From NCBI RefSeq assembly GCF_001659605.2, contig NC_035172.2, positions 27,889,342 through 27,953,341 of the forward strand: a stretch of 64,000 nucleotides of DNA. The letters are read 5' to 3'. Numbering within the stretch: position 1 is the first letter of the stretch; each line of letters starts with the position of its first letter. Source of the stretch: Manihot esculenta. Its lineage: Eukaryota; Streptophyta; Magnoliopsida; Malpighiales; Euphorbiaceae. The notes beneath the pieces were generated by a model. It had not been told where the DNA came from. It ran no database searches and worked only from the letters and a program-made list of their open reading frames with translations. A program made the position numbers and the translations under genes. Shown here piece by piece: positions 47,745 through 58,008 of this stretch.

Positions 47745-49213
47745 TGTAATACCCGGCTAGAGTCCGGCGTCGGAATTCCTGTAGTCCGATGGAATTTCTG
47801 ATGTCGGAATTCTCTAGAAGGGTAAGGGATATGTTTTATATGTTTTTATCCGCGTTTTTACTGTTTTAAATGTTAAAAGAAATGAGGTTTTGAAAGAAAA
47901 GCAATAAGGGAGAAATGCCAAGGTTCGGCCGCCGAAGGTGACTTTCGGCCGCCGAACATGCATGGCATTCGGGTTCTCCTTCGGCCGCCGTAGTTGGTCT
48001 GGCCAGCCAACTATAAAAGGCCCTAGGTCGGTCAAATGGATAAGATTTTCTTTCCATTTGCACGAGCTGAGGTGAGACTTGATCTTCCTTGAGTGATTTA
48101 TGTGTTTTCTCAAATCTTTCATGGTTTTGATGGATTTTCATGTGGTTTTGAAGTTTTTGAGCAAAAGAGCAAAGTTTGGAAGCTTGGAGAGTTTGAGAGA
48201 GGATTTCTCCATATCTCCACGTTGGAATCCTTTATTCTCTTATTTGGAAGAGGTAAATGAAGATCCTGAACTTCCTTTTTTAAGTTTGGAAGGTTTTATG
48301 GGAGTTGTATGGGTAGTTATGCTTTTAGCATGTTTCATGCATCATGACCATGTTATAGGTTGCTTGCATTAGTTACCACGATGATGTTGCATTGCATACT
48401 ATGTTGATGATGTGGGTAAATGCTGGATGATCCAAGAGTCCCTGACAGGAAGACCAGGAGCCTTTGACTACGCCCTGGCATAGCTAAGGAAGTCCAGGAG
48501 CCTTTGACTATGCCCTGGCACAGAAAGGGACGCCAAGACCAGGTGCCTAATAAGGCCCTGGGGCAGTGTAAGTTATGTTATGTTTACAGGAAGACCAGGA
48601 GCCTTTGACTATGCCCTGGCATAAGATGATGGGGGACTACTTGGTGACAGGTTTACCCTTGATGTGGCTTGTCTGTGATGTGATGCATTCCATGAGATCA
48701 TCTTTTAAAATATGTTTTATAGTTCTGCTCACTGGGCTAGTATAGCTCATCCCTCTCCCTTAATCCCAGTCTTGCAGGTTCAGAGTCCAAAGAGGTCAGC
48801 AGGGTAAAGAGAAAGAGAAGAGTTATGTAATAGCTAGTGTGGACATGTAATTGTAAAAGATAGTATAGATGTATAGATGATGCTTGACCATATGAGTTGT
48901 AATCCCTTGTGTAGATACATGGTCTGTTATGACAATGATTTTATTGTATATGAAAAACCAGGCTTAACACAGTATGAGTGTAGCCCACCTAGAGCAATGA
49001 TGAGAGCTCTAGTAGGGGTTCACAGTTCAGAGTTAGTGCATGCACAGGTTGAGCCTTGGTACAAGGCAAGTTTTCAGTTTTACAGAAAATGTTTGATCAT
49101 GTATGGGATTTCACAGGTACACAGACAGTATAGCAGGCTTACTACGGGTCCCGGCGACCTTAAGTCGATCTGGATCCTAGTGCCGGTAGCAGTTCGATTT
49201 CCGGGCTGTTACA
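47745..49213 (+). repeat. Solo LTR I, short divergent member of the dyad family (1469 bp)
   Basis: A plus-strand LTR (TGTAATACCCGG to CCGGGCTGTTACA) lies inside H, between CTTT at 47741-47744 and CTTT at 49214-49217; the fifth base is ambiguous because the LTR begins with T. It has one upstream dyad pair (47922-47960), TATAAAA near 48012, donor-like GAGGTGAGAC and GAGGTAAATG, and an acceptor CTTGCAG near 48777. It lacks the second dyad cluster. Four hairpins lie at 48454-48625. Confidence 0.9.
48454..48625 (+). repeat. Hairpin unit array in LTR I (4 units)
   Basis: Three units read CCAGGAGC...GCCCTGG with a TTTGACTA-type loop. The other reads CCAGG, TGCC, TAATAA, GG, CCCTGG, pairing CCAGG/CCTGG and GCC/GGC. 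The first unit is at 48454-48478. Confidence 0.68.
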
Positions 49214-49552
49214 CTTTTATAGGTGGCTGGCCAGACCACCTTCGGGGGCTGAAAGAGCTTCTGCATCTGCACCATGTTCGGCGACCGAACATGAGGTTCG
49301 GCGGCCGAACCTAGGCTTTTCGACCGAACATGAGGTTCGGCGGCCGAACCTAGGCTTTTCCCTCCAAGGCATTTTCTTCCAAAACTCTTTTCTTTCTTTA
49401 TTAAAACCTTAAAAAAACATATAAAAACATTTTAGGAAACCTTTATTTTCACCCTTCTAAGGGATTCTGACCTCGAGATTTTGGATTCCAATGGAGATTC
49501 CACCGGAAAGTTGGAATTTCGATGCCGGAGCTTAGCCGGGTGTTACAGCAGG

Positions 49553-50248
49553 AGGAACCTCTGCAGAAAGAGCTCACTTACCAGTGGCTCCCTCGAGGGT
49601 AGCAGCTCCACCATCAGCAGCTTTCTTGAGACGAGGAGCAGCAGGAACCGACCTGGATTTGGCCCCATCCTTAGAAGTGCCCTTGCCCACGAGAGCAACC
49701 TCAGCATCAGCCTCTGGGGTGCCCTTACCTATCAGGACGACTTCACCTCCCCCCTCAGAAGCCCTCACTATGGGCGGAATGACCTCGGCACTTTGGGGAG
49801 CAACGCTAGGAGCAGGGGTGACCTCGATGTTCCTGCTGGGAGCACCCTCAAAAGTAGGAGCAACCTTACTCCTCACAGGTTGAACGCCCTCATTTGACTC
49901 CTGAACAACTATGGGCTCCTGGGAAGTTGGAGTTGAGCCCTGTCGAGATTCGAGGTCCGTGGGAGATTGGGTAGAAGAGCTAGATCTGTTGCGGCCTAAA
50001 GACTTGGAAACCTTTGGGTGAGGATCCTTAGAGCTCGGTCTGGGAGCACGAAAGGAAACTGGGGCAGGAGGAATGGTCCTATCCACCGATCTGGGGGAGA
50101 TGATTTGGGCGACCTCCCGAGTCGCATCAGCCACTGACTGTCCAGCCCGGAAGGCATCCAAAGCAGCTCTCATGCTCTCCCGAGACAAAACAAAGTTCTT
50201 CGGGGGTTTGATTTTGTCCATGGGAATCTCGGAAGCTACAAAAAGCAA
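49553..50248 (-). pseudogene. Element E antisense accessory gene, middle Ser/Pro-rich part
   Basis: On the minus strand this exon begins after an acceptor TTTTTGTAG near 50237 (ASEIPMDKIKPPKN) and encodes 200-plus residues. It has a short Ala-rich helix (ESMRAALDAFRAGQSV), then Ser, Pro and Gly/Val-rich low complexity (VALVGKGTSKDGAK). A TGA at 49574 ends the frame, and the same frame then stays open into the LTR H insertion point and beyond it at 45893. The stop therefore looks like a point change within one exon. Confidence 0.6.
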
Positions 50249-50314
50249 AAATCAAAACAAGTTAGAGAGGCACCCGATGAAAAATTAAAAAGGAAAAAGA
50301 GATGATTAAACAAA

Positions 50315-51153
50315 AGTAAAATACCCGAGTCCTTGCAGTCTTGAAGACTGGACACGAACATGCATTTCTCGACATCATACTTCTACTTAACAGAAGTCAG
50401 CCGGAGATAGCCGACCTGCTCAGAGAGGCTCAGCTGGGGGAGATCATTGCAGCCCAAAGGAACCTCCCTCCAGGGGAGGTCCACTTGCCAAGATGACCCC
50501 GAGCCCCCTTTCAGCTCCACCACAACAAACCCCTCTGCCCAGCCTTTGATCTAGTCTTTATGACCCGAGAAAATGGACAACCCTCCTCGAGAGAAAAAAT
50601 AGTAAAAACCCTGAACCGCCCGAACCAGCCGAAAAAAGGTGGCAAATAAACGAGCTGTGGGCGTGATACCCCAGCTCAGACTGATAGACTCAAATGAACA
50701 CATAAAAAGAATCGAATTAGGAGCGAGCATCCCGGGGGTTATTCTGAAGTACCGGAAGACCTCGATAAAGAAAGGCGAAAAAGGAAATGTTAAGCCATAC
50801 TCGCGCTGTTTGACAAAGAAAACCAAACTGCGGTCTTTTTGGGGGTCGATTAGACCAGAGGGAGGAGGATTGGGAAGAACAATCCTCTCATTGGGAAGGG
50901 GAGCTCGAATACGAAAAAGAGGGATATTCAGATACTCTCGAGAGAAGAAATTTCTCAGGGTAGAAGAGGTGATGTTAGACTCTAGATTCATAACATTGGG
51001 GAGCCTTGGGCTATCCGTGGCAGTATGAAAAACGTACCTTAAAGATGAGTGAGGCAGAAAGGCAGGATGAACAGAGCACGCAGAAAGCAGAAGGAGGGTA
51101 AGGGTTTCACGAAAATTGGGAAAACTTGGGGAGAATTTGAATTTTGAAAACAA
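50315..51153 (-). pseudogene. Element E antisense accessory gene, N-terminal domain (gypsy-type 'putative transposase' family)
   Basis: The frame starts MFSKFKFSPS at 51153. The block YGLTFPFSPFFIEVFRYF followed by ITPGMLAPNSILFM resembles the plant domain annotated as putative gypsy-type transposon (PF04195), from memory of its pattern. TAG codons at 50551 and about 50388 interrupt it. The frame continues to a donor-like site (GACTC|GGTATT or nearby) around 50323, giving an intron of about 85 bp to the next part. It sits antisense between pol and the 3' LTR, where Tat elements often carry extra genes. Confidence 0.62.
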
Positions 51154-51260
51154 AAAGAGAAGAAGAGACGTTTTGATGGGAACTGTCCTCGAGCCGCACA
51201 GTCATAATAGGTTCTTGATATTTACCCCCTCATCACTCATGCAACAACTGTTGAGAAGGT

Positions 51261-51271
51261 AAAGGGGCAAT
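51261..51271 (+). promoter_or_regulatory. Polypurine tract of element E
   Basis: AAAGGGGCAAT lies immediately before TGATAACCGTTGG, the likely 3' LTR start. Confidence 0.6.
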
Positions 51272-51741
51272 TGATAACCGTTGGGTCTTACACCAGTTTG
51301 GGCCGAGTCAGGACCCACGAAAATAGATCAGGCCTTGAGCCTGGAGCGCCCCTAGGTAGTCCTGCCCAGCGGTTTCGATTTGGGCTCCAATATGCATGGC
51401 GGGCCGGGTCGTCCACGAGCCCAAGCCCAAGCCCGATAAGAAGGAAGTCGGCTCGATGATGGGACATGGGAAGAAACGAGCAGGCCCTGTCCCTTTGCAG
51501 CCCTATTCGCATGCGTACTGGGGAAAATTAAATAGCCGCCTGACATAGGTAAGGTGACTGACAATACTGTACGTATAGACCTTTCCGATAGAGACAGATG
51601 CTACAGAAAGACCGAAAGGCGTCATTAGCAAGCCAAAATAAAAGAATAAATGGGGGAAGGAAAGGGACGCTAGGGGATCCTTTTTCTCTAAGTTTACACA
51701 CAGATACGAAGAAACCCTATTCTTTGGATCTCAGAACATCA
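51272..51741 (+). repeat. 3' LTR of element E (about 470 bp)
   Basis: The start TGATAACC follows the polypurine tract. The end is placed at CAGAACATCA because TGAT...ATCA are matching inverted termini. The second LTR is outside the window, so the right boundary is inferred. Confidence 0.55.
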
Positions 51742-53261
51742 GGAAAGAAAAAAGAAAAAAGAAAAAAAATAAGAAGAAGAAACAAATTGAGATATGCATG
51801 TATTTTATTTGATAAAATGTATGAGAGATATTTGAGTAAGACATGTAAGTTGTTGTATGAGAATTAAATTTTTCAGAGAATTTTTTAAGTTTATTAAGGG
51901 TATTACTATCATTTTTTATTTTATTAGTAGCCATTTTAACAGAAGTACTTTTGATTTGGGCTATTATAAAATTGAAAGATTTAAGTGTTTGATTTTAAAA
52001 GTAGAAAGATTGATCTGTTAATTACGTTAAAATTCAAGAACTAAAATATAATTTATTCAAGATAGATTAAATTCTATGGAATTAAACTAATGAGACTTAA
52101 TAAATGACAAAAGGGAAAAAATAAGGAAAAAAATAATAAATAAAAAAACAACAACTCAAATTTCTTAATATTAACAATTAATTTTCTTAATTATTATTAA
52201 GAGTTTTCTATATAGCTCTATTATTATTATTATTATTATTATTATACGTAAATTATCATATTTTAAAATTTATGAAAATATTAGTATATGTTATTATACC
52301 TATTCGTATTAATATAAATAGTTTAAACATATCAATTTTATATTTTTTTATTTAAGTATTAATTTATTATCAGAAACAAATTTAAATAATAAAATATTTA
52401 TAAATTACATAAAATAACATTATAAGTTTATTTTTAAATATAAATTATAAGTAATTAATACCAATAAAAATTGAAGAGGAAAATTAAATCAAAACTAAAA
52501 AATCTCACCCCTTTCTCAACTACCCATAAACCCACCATCAATCTCTCTGAGTGTTCAGTCCATCTCAAACACCCACTCCTAAAGTCTCAAGACTCTCTCT
52601 TGGTTCGGTCTCTCTCTCCCCTTCCGTCTCTATTAATCTCACTCCAAATCTCATTTTAGTCTCTATCTAACGCTTTATTGTGTAATGTAGGTAAGTTTGT
52701 TGTTATTGATATTGCATTTTACCTTAGGTTTTTAGATTATTGAGGTTGTATTTTGGCTTGGATTTTTATGGTATTGAGATTGTGTTTTGTTTTTAGTTTC
52801 AAATTTTGATATTAATGGGTTTTTGAAATTATGTTTCCGTGTTTACATTATTAATTTTATTTTTAGATTAGTGGGTTGTGGATTACCCTCAGTCTCAAAT
52901 ATATTTATTATTCCTCACGGTCACTCTCAATTTTAAGCATAAAAAACTTATTTTCAGATTTCTCATTATTCCTCATTACCTCGTTCCTCATAGTCTCTCT
53001 CAGATTAGTGAGTTATCAAAATTGATGATATTATTAATTTTTGTTATTTCTCTATTTTAATTTTGTGAAATGTGATTTTGCTATTTCTCTAGTTTGTTTG
53101 CTGTTACATGTTGACACTGTAATTTAAGGTTGAATAACACGTTGCTGCGATAATATTATGGTAATGAACCTGCAGATTATGCAGGTAATGCAGATTTACA
53201 TGTCTTATGCAACATAAAACAAATAGTGAGTGAGATATTTATTCAAATTTAAGGGATCAAC
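51742..53261. other. AT-rich intergenic stretch
   Basis: I find no convincing gene. A (TTA)n microsatellite lies at 52221-52245. A C/T-rich block at 52500-52680 followed by GTAATGTAG|GTAAGTTTG resembles a plant 5' untranslated leader with a donor site, but no exon follows that I can recognise. Confidence 0.5.
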
Positions 53262-53277
53262 AATCCAATGCATCATA

Positions 53278-54426
53278 ACCAAGTTTCTCTCTGTGGTTCC
53301 TTTGTGACTCAATGTTCTCGCATTTTCCTATTTCTTAAACCTAATTTCTTCTTTCCCTTTCCCCATTGAAGACGATCTGCGTCAATTGACTATTGATGAA
53401 AAAGAAGATGTTGTTGTCCCTATTAATAGCTCCAGAGATATTCCGATCGTCACATATGATTTCTGCATGGTGGGGATGTTTCTCACATACAATCCAATCA
53501 ATTTTCAGAATATGCAGACCACTTTGGCAAATTTATGGCATCTTTTAGAGGGGAATGTTGTTGTCCCTAATAAGCTTGATGAGGAGATTGCAGCCCGAAT
53601 AAATGATGATGCTAAAAAAAGGTCAAGAAACACCAAACATAACGTTATTACAGGGTTTCTTTCATCTCAGCAGGATGCTTCTAACAACACTCTTGCGAAT
53701 GTTAATTTGACAAAGCGGCTCATCCCTTCAAAGGTCGGGATAGCCGAAAGTCCTGTGTCGGAACTGCCGAGGACTCGGCAATCTTCGGACAGTTAATGTA
53801 TTGAAGGAGTTGGTTACTAGTTACAAGCCGGACATTTCATTTTTGATGGAAACAAAAGCTCTTAGTTCTCGTATGAAATTTTTTCGTAATTTTTTATATT
53901 TTGATGGTTGTTTCTCAGTTAATAGACAAGGATTGGGATGAGACCTTTCGTTAATGTCGAAAAGTCATGTGTCTATTTCTGTGGTTGGCTTTTTTTCAAA
54001 TTTTATTGATTCGGTTATTTTGGAAGGTAATATTCAATAGAGGTTTACTAGTTATTATGGGTTTCTCGTAGATGCTCTCTTCTGTGGATTTGTTTGGGAG
54101 ACTTTAATGATTTATGCTCGAGAGATGAGAAAGTAGAAGGAATATTTTTGCTAAATTATCTTATACAGGGTTTAGACAGGCACTTGAGGAGCATTTTTGC
54201 CAAATTATCTTATGCAGGAGTTTGATTTTGAATGACTGTAAATCTTTGTTAGACTCTAGAACTGATATTTTTGTTAAATGGATTCGTCGTAATGTTACTC
54301 TAACTGCTCATACTTTGACTAGAAAATCTATTAAGCATAATTGTCTCTCTGTTTGAAATAATATCATTCTTTGTTTGATGGAATTTTATTAATACAATTA
54401 GTAATTTTGCTTTCAAAAAAAAATAA
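53278..54426 (+). mobile_element. Internally deleted L1-type LINE
   Basis: It is flanked by a 16-bp target duplication AATCCAATGCATCATA at 53262-53277 and 54427-54442, and ends in an A-rich tail (54414-54426). It encodes a DUF4283-like ORF1 piece, then endonuclease fragments, then directly an RNase H-like C-terminal fragment. RT and most of RNase H are missing. The size is about 1.15 kb against 5-6 kb for a full element. Confidence 0.85.
53386..53796 (+). pseudogene. LINE ORF1 fragment (DUF4283-like)
   Basis: The 136-residue frame contains VGMFLTYNPINFQNMQTTLA, the pattern of the DUF4283 domain found in plant LINE ORF1/zinc-knuckle proteins. It lacks the knuckle. Beyond 53796 other frames read FLMETKA, the catalytic Glu segment of the L1 endonuclease, and FDGCFSVNRQGLG. 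Confidence 0.7.
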
Positions 54427-54442
54427 AATCCAATGCATCATA

Positions 54443-56190
54443 GAACAAATACAATTATATCCAAATAAAATATTAAATCTCTAAGTTTCATGTACTCCCA
54501 GCACTTAGTTTTGGCATTTTTGACTCCTTGCCGAATTGTGGGATGCACAAATTTGAGAAAAATAATAAACCAAGACAAGAATATCATTTAGTAACATCAT
54601 GTAAGAAGCAGCTTTTGCATGCTGCTAAATGGGAAAAAAGATTATAATTGATTAAAAAAATTCAATCGCGTACTAAGTAGATTTTGCATGCTGCCCCACT
54701 AGCCACTTCGATAATGAACCCATGAGAAATAAAATGTATTACCAACCATATTATCAAAATAAATTTTTTTTATTGCTTTATATCCATGTAAAGTAGTAGG
54801 ATTAATATATATATAAAGATTATTTCTACTTTATTTCACAAAATAAATTCCGATTTAAGAATACAATCAGAAGATCTATAATAGAAATAAAATTACATGG
54901 AAAATAAAATATGATGATGAGGACAAATGTATCCTTAAAAACCATATTCCTTTGTTCACTGTGACTTAGTTTAACCAGCTGGTCCTATTTCATAATTCAA
55001 TCAAATTTAAAAGCTAACACAACTGGACAGCTTTGTGCCATACAATCATTTAATGCATGTATCTAGAAAAGTATGATAAGGTATTGCTTCTCATATCTGC
55101 TAAAGAAAAAAACACCAAATCTCATGCTCTCTACTGCATCCCAATCCAACCTTTTGATATAAAAAATAAAAATCTAATTTCTCTTGAAAGAATCGACCAA
55201 AGAAATTTAACTTCAAGTCTTTTTGTAAATAAATTCAGTTACCTTTTTTTGGCTTTCTCTTAGCTTATGTTATTTATTGTTATTTCTGTTTGTGGCCTTG
55301 TTTGTTTGATTTTTATTTTGAAAATGTATGTTACTTTAATTAAAGCAAAATTTGGATTTCTTTAAATTTGTGAAGGTTTAGTATTAACAAAGTCTTAATT
55401 ACGAATATAATTTTCTGATGTTTTGGTTAAAAGTTTTGATTATCTAGTATTTATCATTTTGTGCATTTAATTTTTTAAATTTGATGTAGGTTAAGGTAAT
55501 TGAACCTACAAATTCTACAGGTAATTGATCCAGCACTGCCTACAGAATTCTACAGGTTAAATTACCATGCGTATACTTCCTTGCTATACCAATAATTTTT
55601 TTATGGATTTTTTCAGTGTGAAAGTAGATATTTTGCCTTGTTGTTGCAAAACATAATTTCTTTCTGAAATGCAATCGATGACTATGTATGGTTTTAAAGT
55701 CACATATTTATATTTAAAAGAAGTGGAAGGAAATAACACGATTTATTTTCTCTTTATTTGAGACCTCAATAGTCTCAAATCACACCCTCCATATGAAAAA
55801 CCTTCAAAACTTAGATTTCAAAAGTTTGTTCAAGTTGAATTGAGATCATTCGAATCAATAAAGTATACTGAAAGATTTAGAAAAAGAAACCCCATATTAA
55901 TATTTAAAATTTGTAAAAGATTTAAAGTTCTCCTTGATTGAAAATATACTCCAAAAAATGCTCCTAATAGAAAAGTTTTTTTCTTAATTAAATTATTGTT
56001 TAGAACAAAAAATAATAATTTAAGGACATATATGGTACTCTTCTATATGTCAAAAAATAATAATTTAAACAAATACTTGTTCACGAAAAAGAACTTGGAC
56101 GAAAACCAACTGCTAGTGAGTTGGTTGTACACACTCATACTTGTAATCATGATAAAGTGACTTTCATAGATAAAAAATTTAAGCAGATAC
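54443..56190. other. AT-rich intergenic stretch
   Basis: I recognise no gene or transposon end. Short frames such as 55057-55263 have no recognisable domain and a biased AT-rich composition. The similar phrases near 53166 and 55502 (GAACCTGCAGATT and GAACCTACAAATT) are too short to interpret. Confidence 0.4.
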
Positions 56191-56196
56191 ATGTAT

Positions 56197-56490
56197 GATG
56201 CTCTTTTATATGTTTATTATAAACAATTTTTTATTATATGATTTCATGATTTAATCAAATTTTTCTTTAAAATAAAAATTCAGGATGCTACTTTAGCCAG
56301 GAGGGAGGAGCTCTCAGAAAACGAGACTGACAGCATCGATGTATGGTACTATTCTATATGTTTATTATAAATAATTTTTTTATTATATGATTTTATGATT
56401 TAATCATATTTTCTTCAAAATAAAAATTTAGGATACTATTGTGGTTAGGAAGGAGAAGCTATCACAAATCGAGATTGACAATATCGATGA
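56197..56490 (+). repeat. Tandem duplication of an exon and its upstream intron
   Basis: Two diverged copies of about 145 bp lie at about 56197-56341 and 56342-56490. Each has TATATGTTTATTATAAA, a T-rich acceptor region ending CAGGATGCT or TAGGATACT, then an exon piece ending ATCGATG. It lies within the CACTA remnant. Confidence 0.75.
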
Positions 56491-56635
56491 AAATCAAATT
56501 TATTTGGATGTTGTGGGAGGGGGCAAGAGGCTAAAGGTATATGGTTTTGGATATGAAGCATCTCCTTTTTTTCCTAATATCTATACAGCTTTTAGAAAGT
56601 TATCATTTGATTCTTTGAATGTTGCTTTGCAATAA
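56441..56635 (+). pseudogene. CACTA transposase C-terminal fragment
   Basis: The 64-residue frame includes QIYLDVVGGGKRLKVYGFG, resembling the conserved tail of plant Ptta/En/Spm transposases, followed after the stop by LEKQIEDGR-like coiled-coil coding. An internal TAA at 56633 breaks it. The match is by pattern only. Confidence 0.55.
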
Positions 56636-58008
56636 AGTGTGCATGAGTTGGAGAAGCAAATTGAAGATGGAAGATAAGTTGCATCAAATCGCCTTGATCA
56701 ATTACAATTGGACTTCGATTAAAAGATTGACCTAGTGAGAAGCTCTAAGATAGAATAAATTATCATATTACTATTTAGAGGTGATCCAACTCTATTTTTA
56801 CTGCCACAAAATTGACTTATAAGATAGAAACAATAGATGACTATATCAGATATCATTATTATTTTTATTACTGCTATCATATGTGGATTATGAAGTTTAA
56901 TATTGTAGGTATTATCTTTTAATTATATAAATGGGTATTGAGAGCATTATTTTTGTTGTCATTTTAATTTTTCAATTATTTTTAATTATAATTAAAATTA
57001 CAATTAAAAATTATAGATAATGTAAAAATATTACCAATAAGATTAAAATATTTACCAATGATACTAGTTGCATATATAGGCAAATATTTAATTTGGGGGT
57101 CAAATTTAATCCGTAGTAAAATGTTGTCGCTCACTACCTACGTTTCTTTTGTCAACAATTTAATTTTTATTTTCACTTTACCTATAAAATTTTAGTTACA
57201 ATACATACGATAATTTTGATCGGTAAAGGTGAAAGTTTTATGTATGGTTGGCACATCGTCAGTAATTACCTATAATATTCATATTGTCACTAAATGCCTA
57301 CGATATTGTCTTTGGTAATTTAGTTGTAACTTCTACCTAACTTACGAAATTTCATTTTAAATCCCTATGGTAATTTTGATCGGTGAATTTAAACGTTATC
57401 TGCGAAAGTTGTATCATTGGTAATTACCTACAATATTCATGTGGTTGCTAAATACTTGTGATCATGTCATCGGTATTTTAGTAGCAATTTTTATCAAGCC
57501 TACGAAATTCCTACATAATACATAAATAACTTTGACTAGTAAATATGAAAATTACCTACCACTTTAATGTCATTGGTAATTACCTACAATATTAATGGCT
57601 GAAATTAGGTTGCAAATATTTTAAAGCCTACGAAATTCTAAATTAAATACCAACGATAATTATAAACTTGGCTATGATAATTTCCGTCAGTAAAGTAGGT
57701 AAGTACTTACGATAGCCATATTGTGATAATTACATACGACTTTATGGTAAGTAATTTAGTTGCAATCATGCATATCCTATGAAAATTTTCACTTAAATAT
57801 CAACCATATTGTCAGCATTCTCTATGACACCGTTAATCAGTAAATTTTTACCTACCATACATGAAATGGTAGGTAAATTTTTTCCTACGATCATAATATT
57901 AGGCGAAAATGGTTTGGCCAGTAAATCGTTGGTGATACAAATTAGCTACAATATTTCTACTATTTTGGTAGGTAATTTTGGTAGCAATATTTTTACTTTC
58001 TTATAGTG

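Larger units (their letters stand above)
45894..49547 (-). repeat. Solo LTR H of the dyad family, split by LTR I
   Basis: A minus-strand LTR (start TGTAACACCCGG at 49547, end GGGTCGTTACA at 45894) is flanked by GCAGG at 45889-45893 and 49548-49552. Without I it is 2185 bp. Hairpins lie at 46551-46578 and 46597-46624, with a decayed one near 46495. A 39-bp tandem duplication covers a dyad pair at 49282-49359. Confidence 0.93.
32496..51741 (+). mobile_element. Element E: Tat-type Ty3/gypsy retrotransposon in fragments
   Basis: The pieces are 32496-32941, 35228-38590, 42483-45893, 49553-51271 and a 3' LTR at 51272-51741. They are separated by J, F (with G) and H (with I). It has RT, two RNase H domains, integrase, a long 3' region with tandem repeats and antisense reading frames, a combination typical of the Tat/Retand/Ogre lineage. 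The 5' LTR and gag are to the left of B, outside the window. It is the oldest layer and heavily mutated. Confidence 0.87.
56197..58008 (+). mobile_element. 3' end of a CACTA (En/Spm) DNA transposon
   Basis: The right end reads TTTCTTATAGTG at 57997-58008, the inverse of CACTATAAGAAA, the CACTA terminal signature. The last kilobase is AT-rich with many degenerate repeats of a GGTAATTACCTAC-like motif in both orientations, typical subterminal repeats. A transposase C-terminal fragment lies upstream at 56441. The left end was not found, so the element is truncated or extends further left; 56197 is only the start of the recognisable part. Confidence 0.6.

Noticed and set aside
52500..52690. 5' untranslated exon of an unknown gene
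   Set aside because: The C/T-rich leader and GTAAGT-like donor look suggestive, but no downstream coding exon could be found before the LINE.
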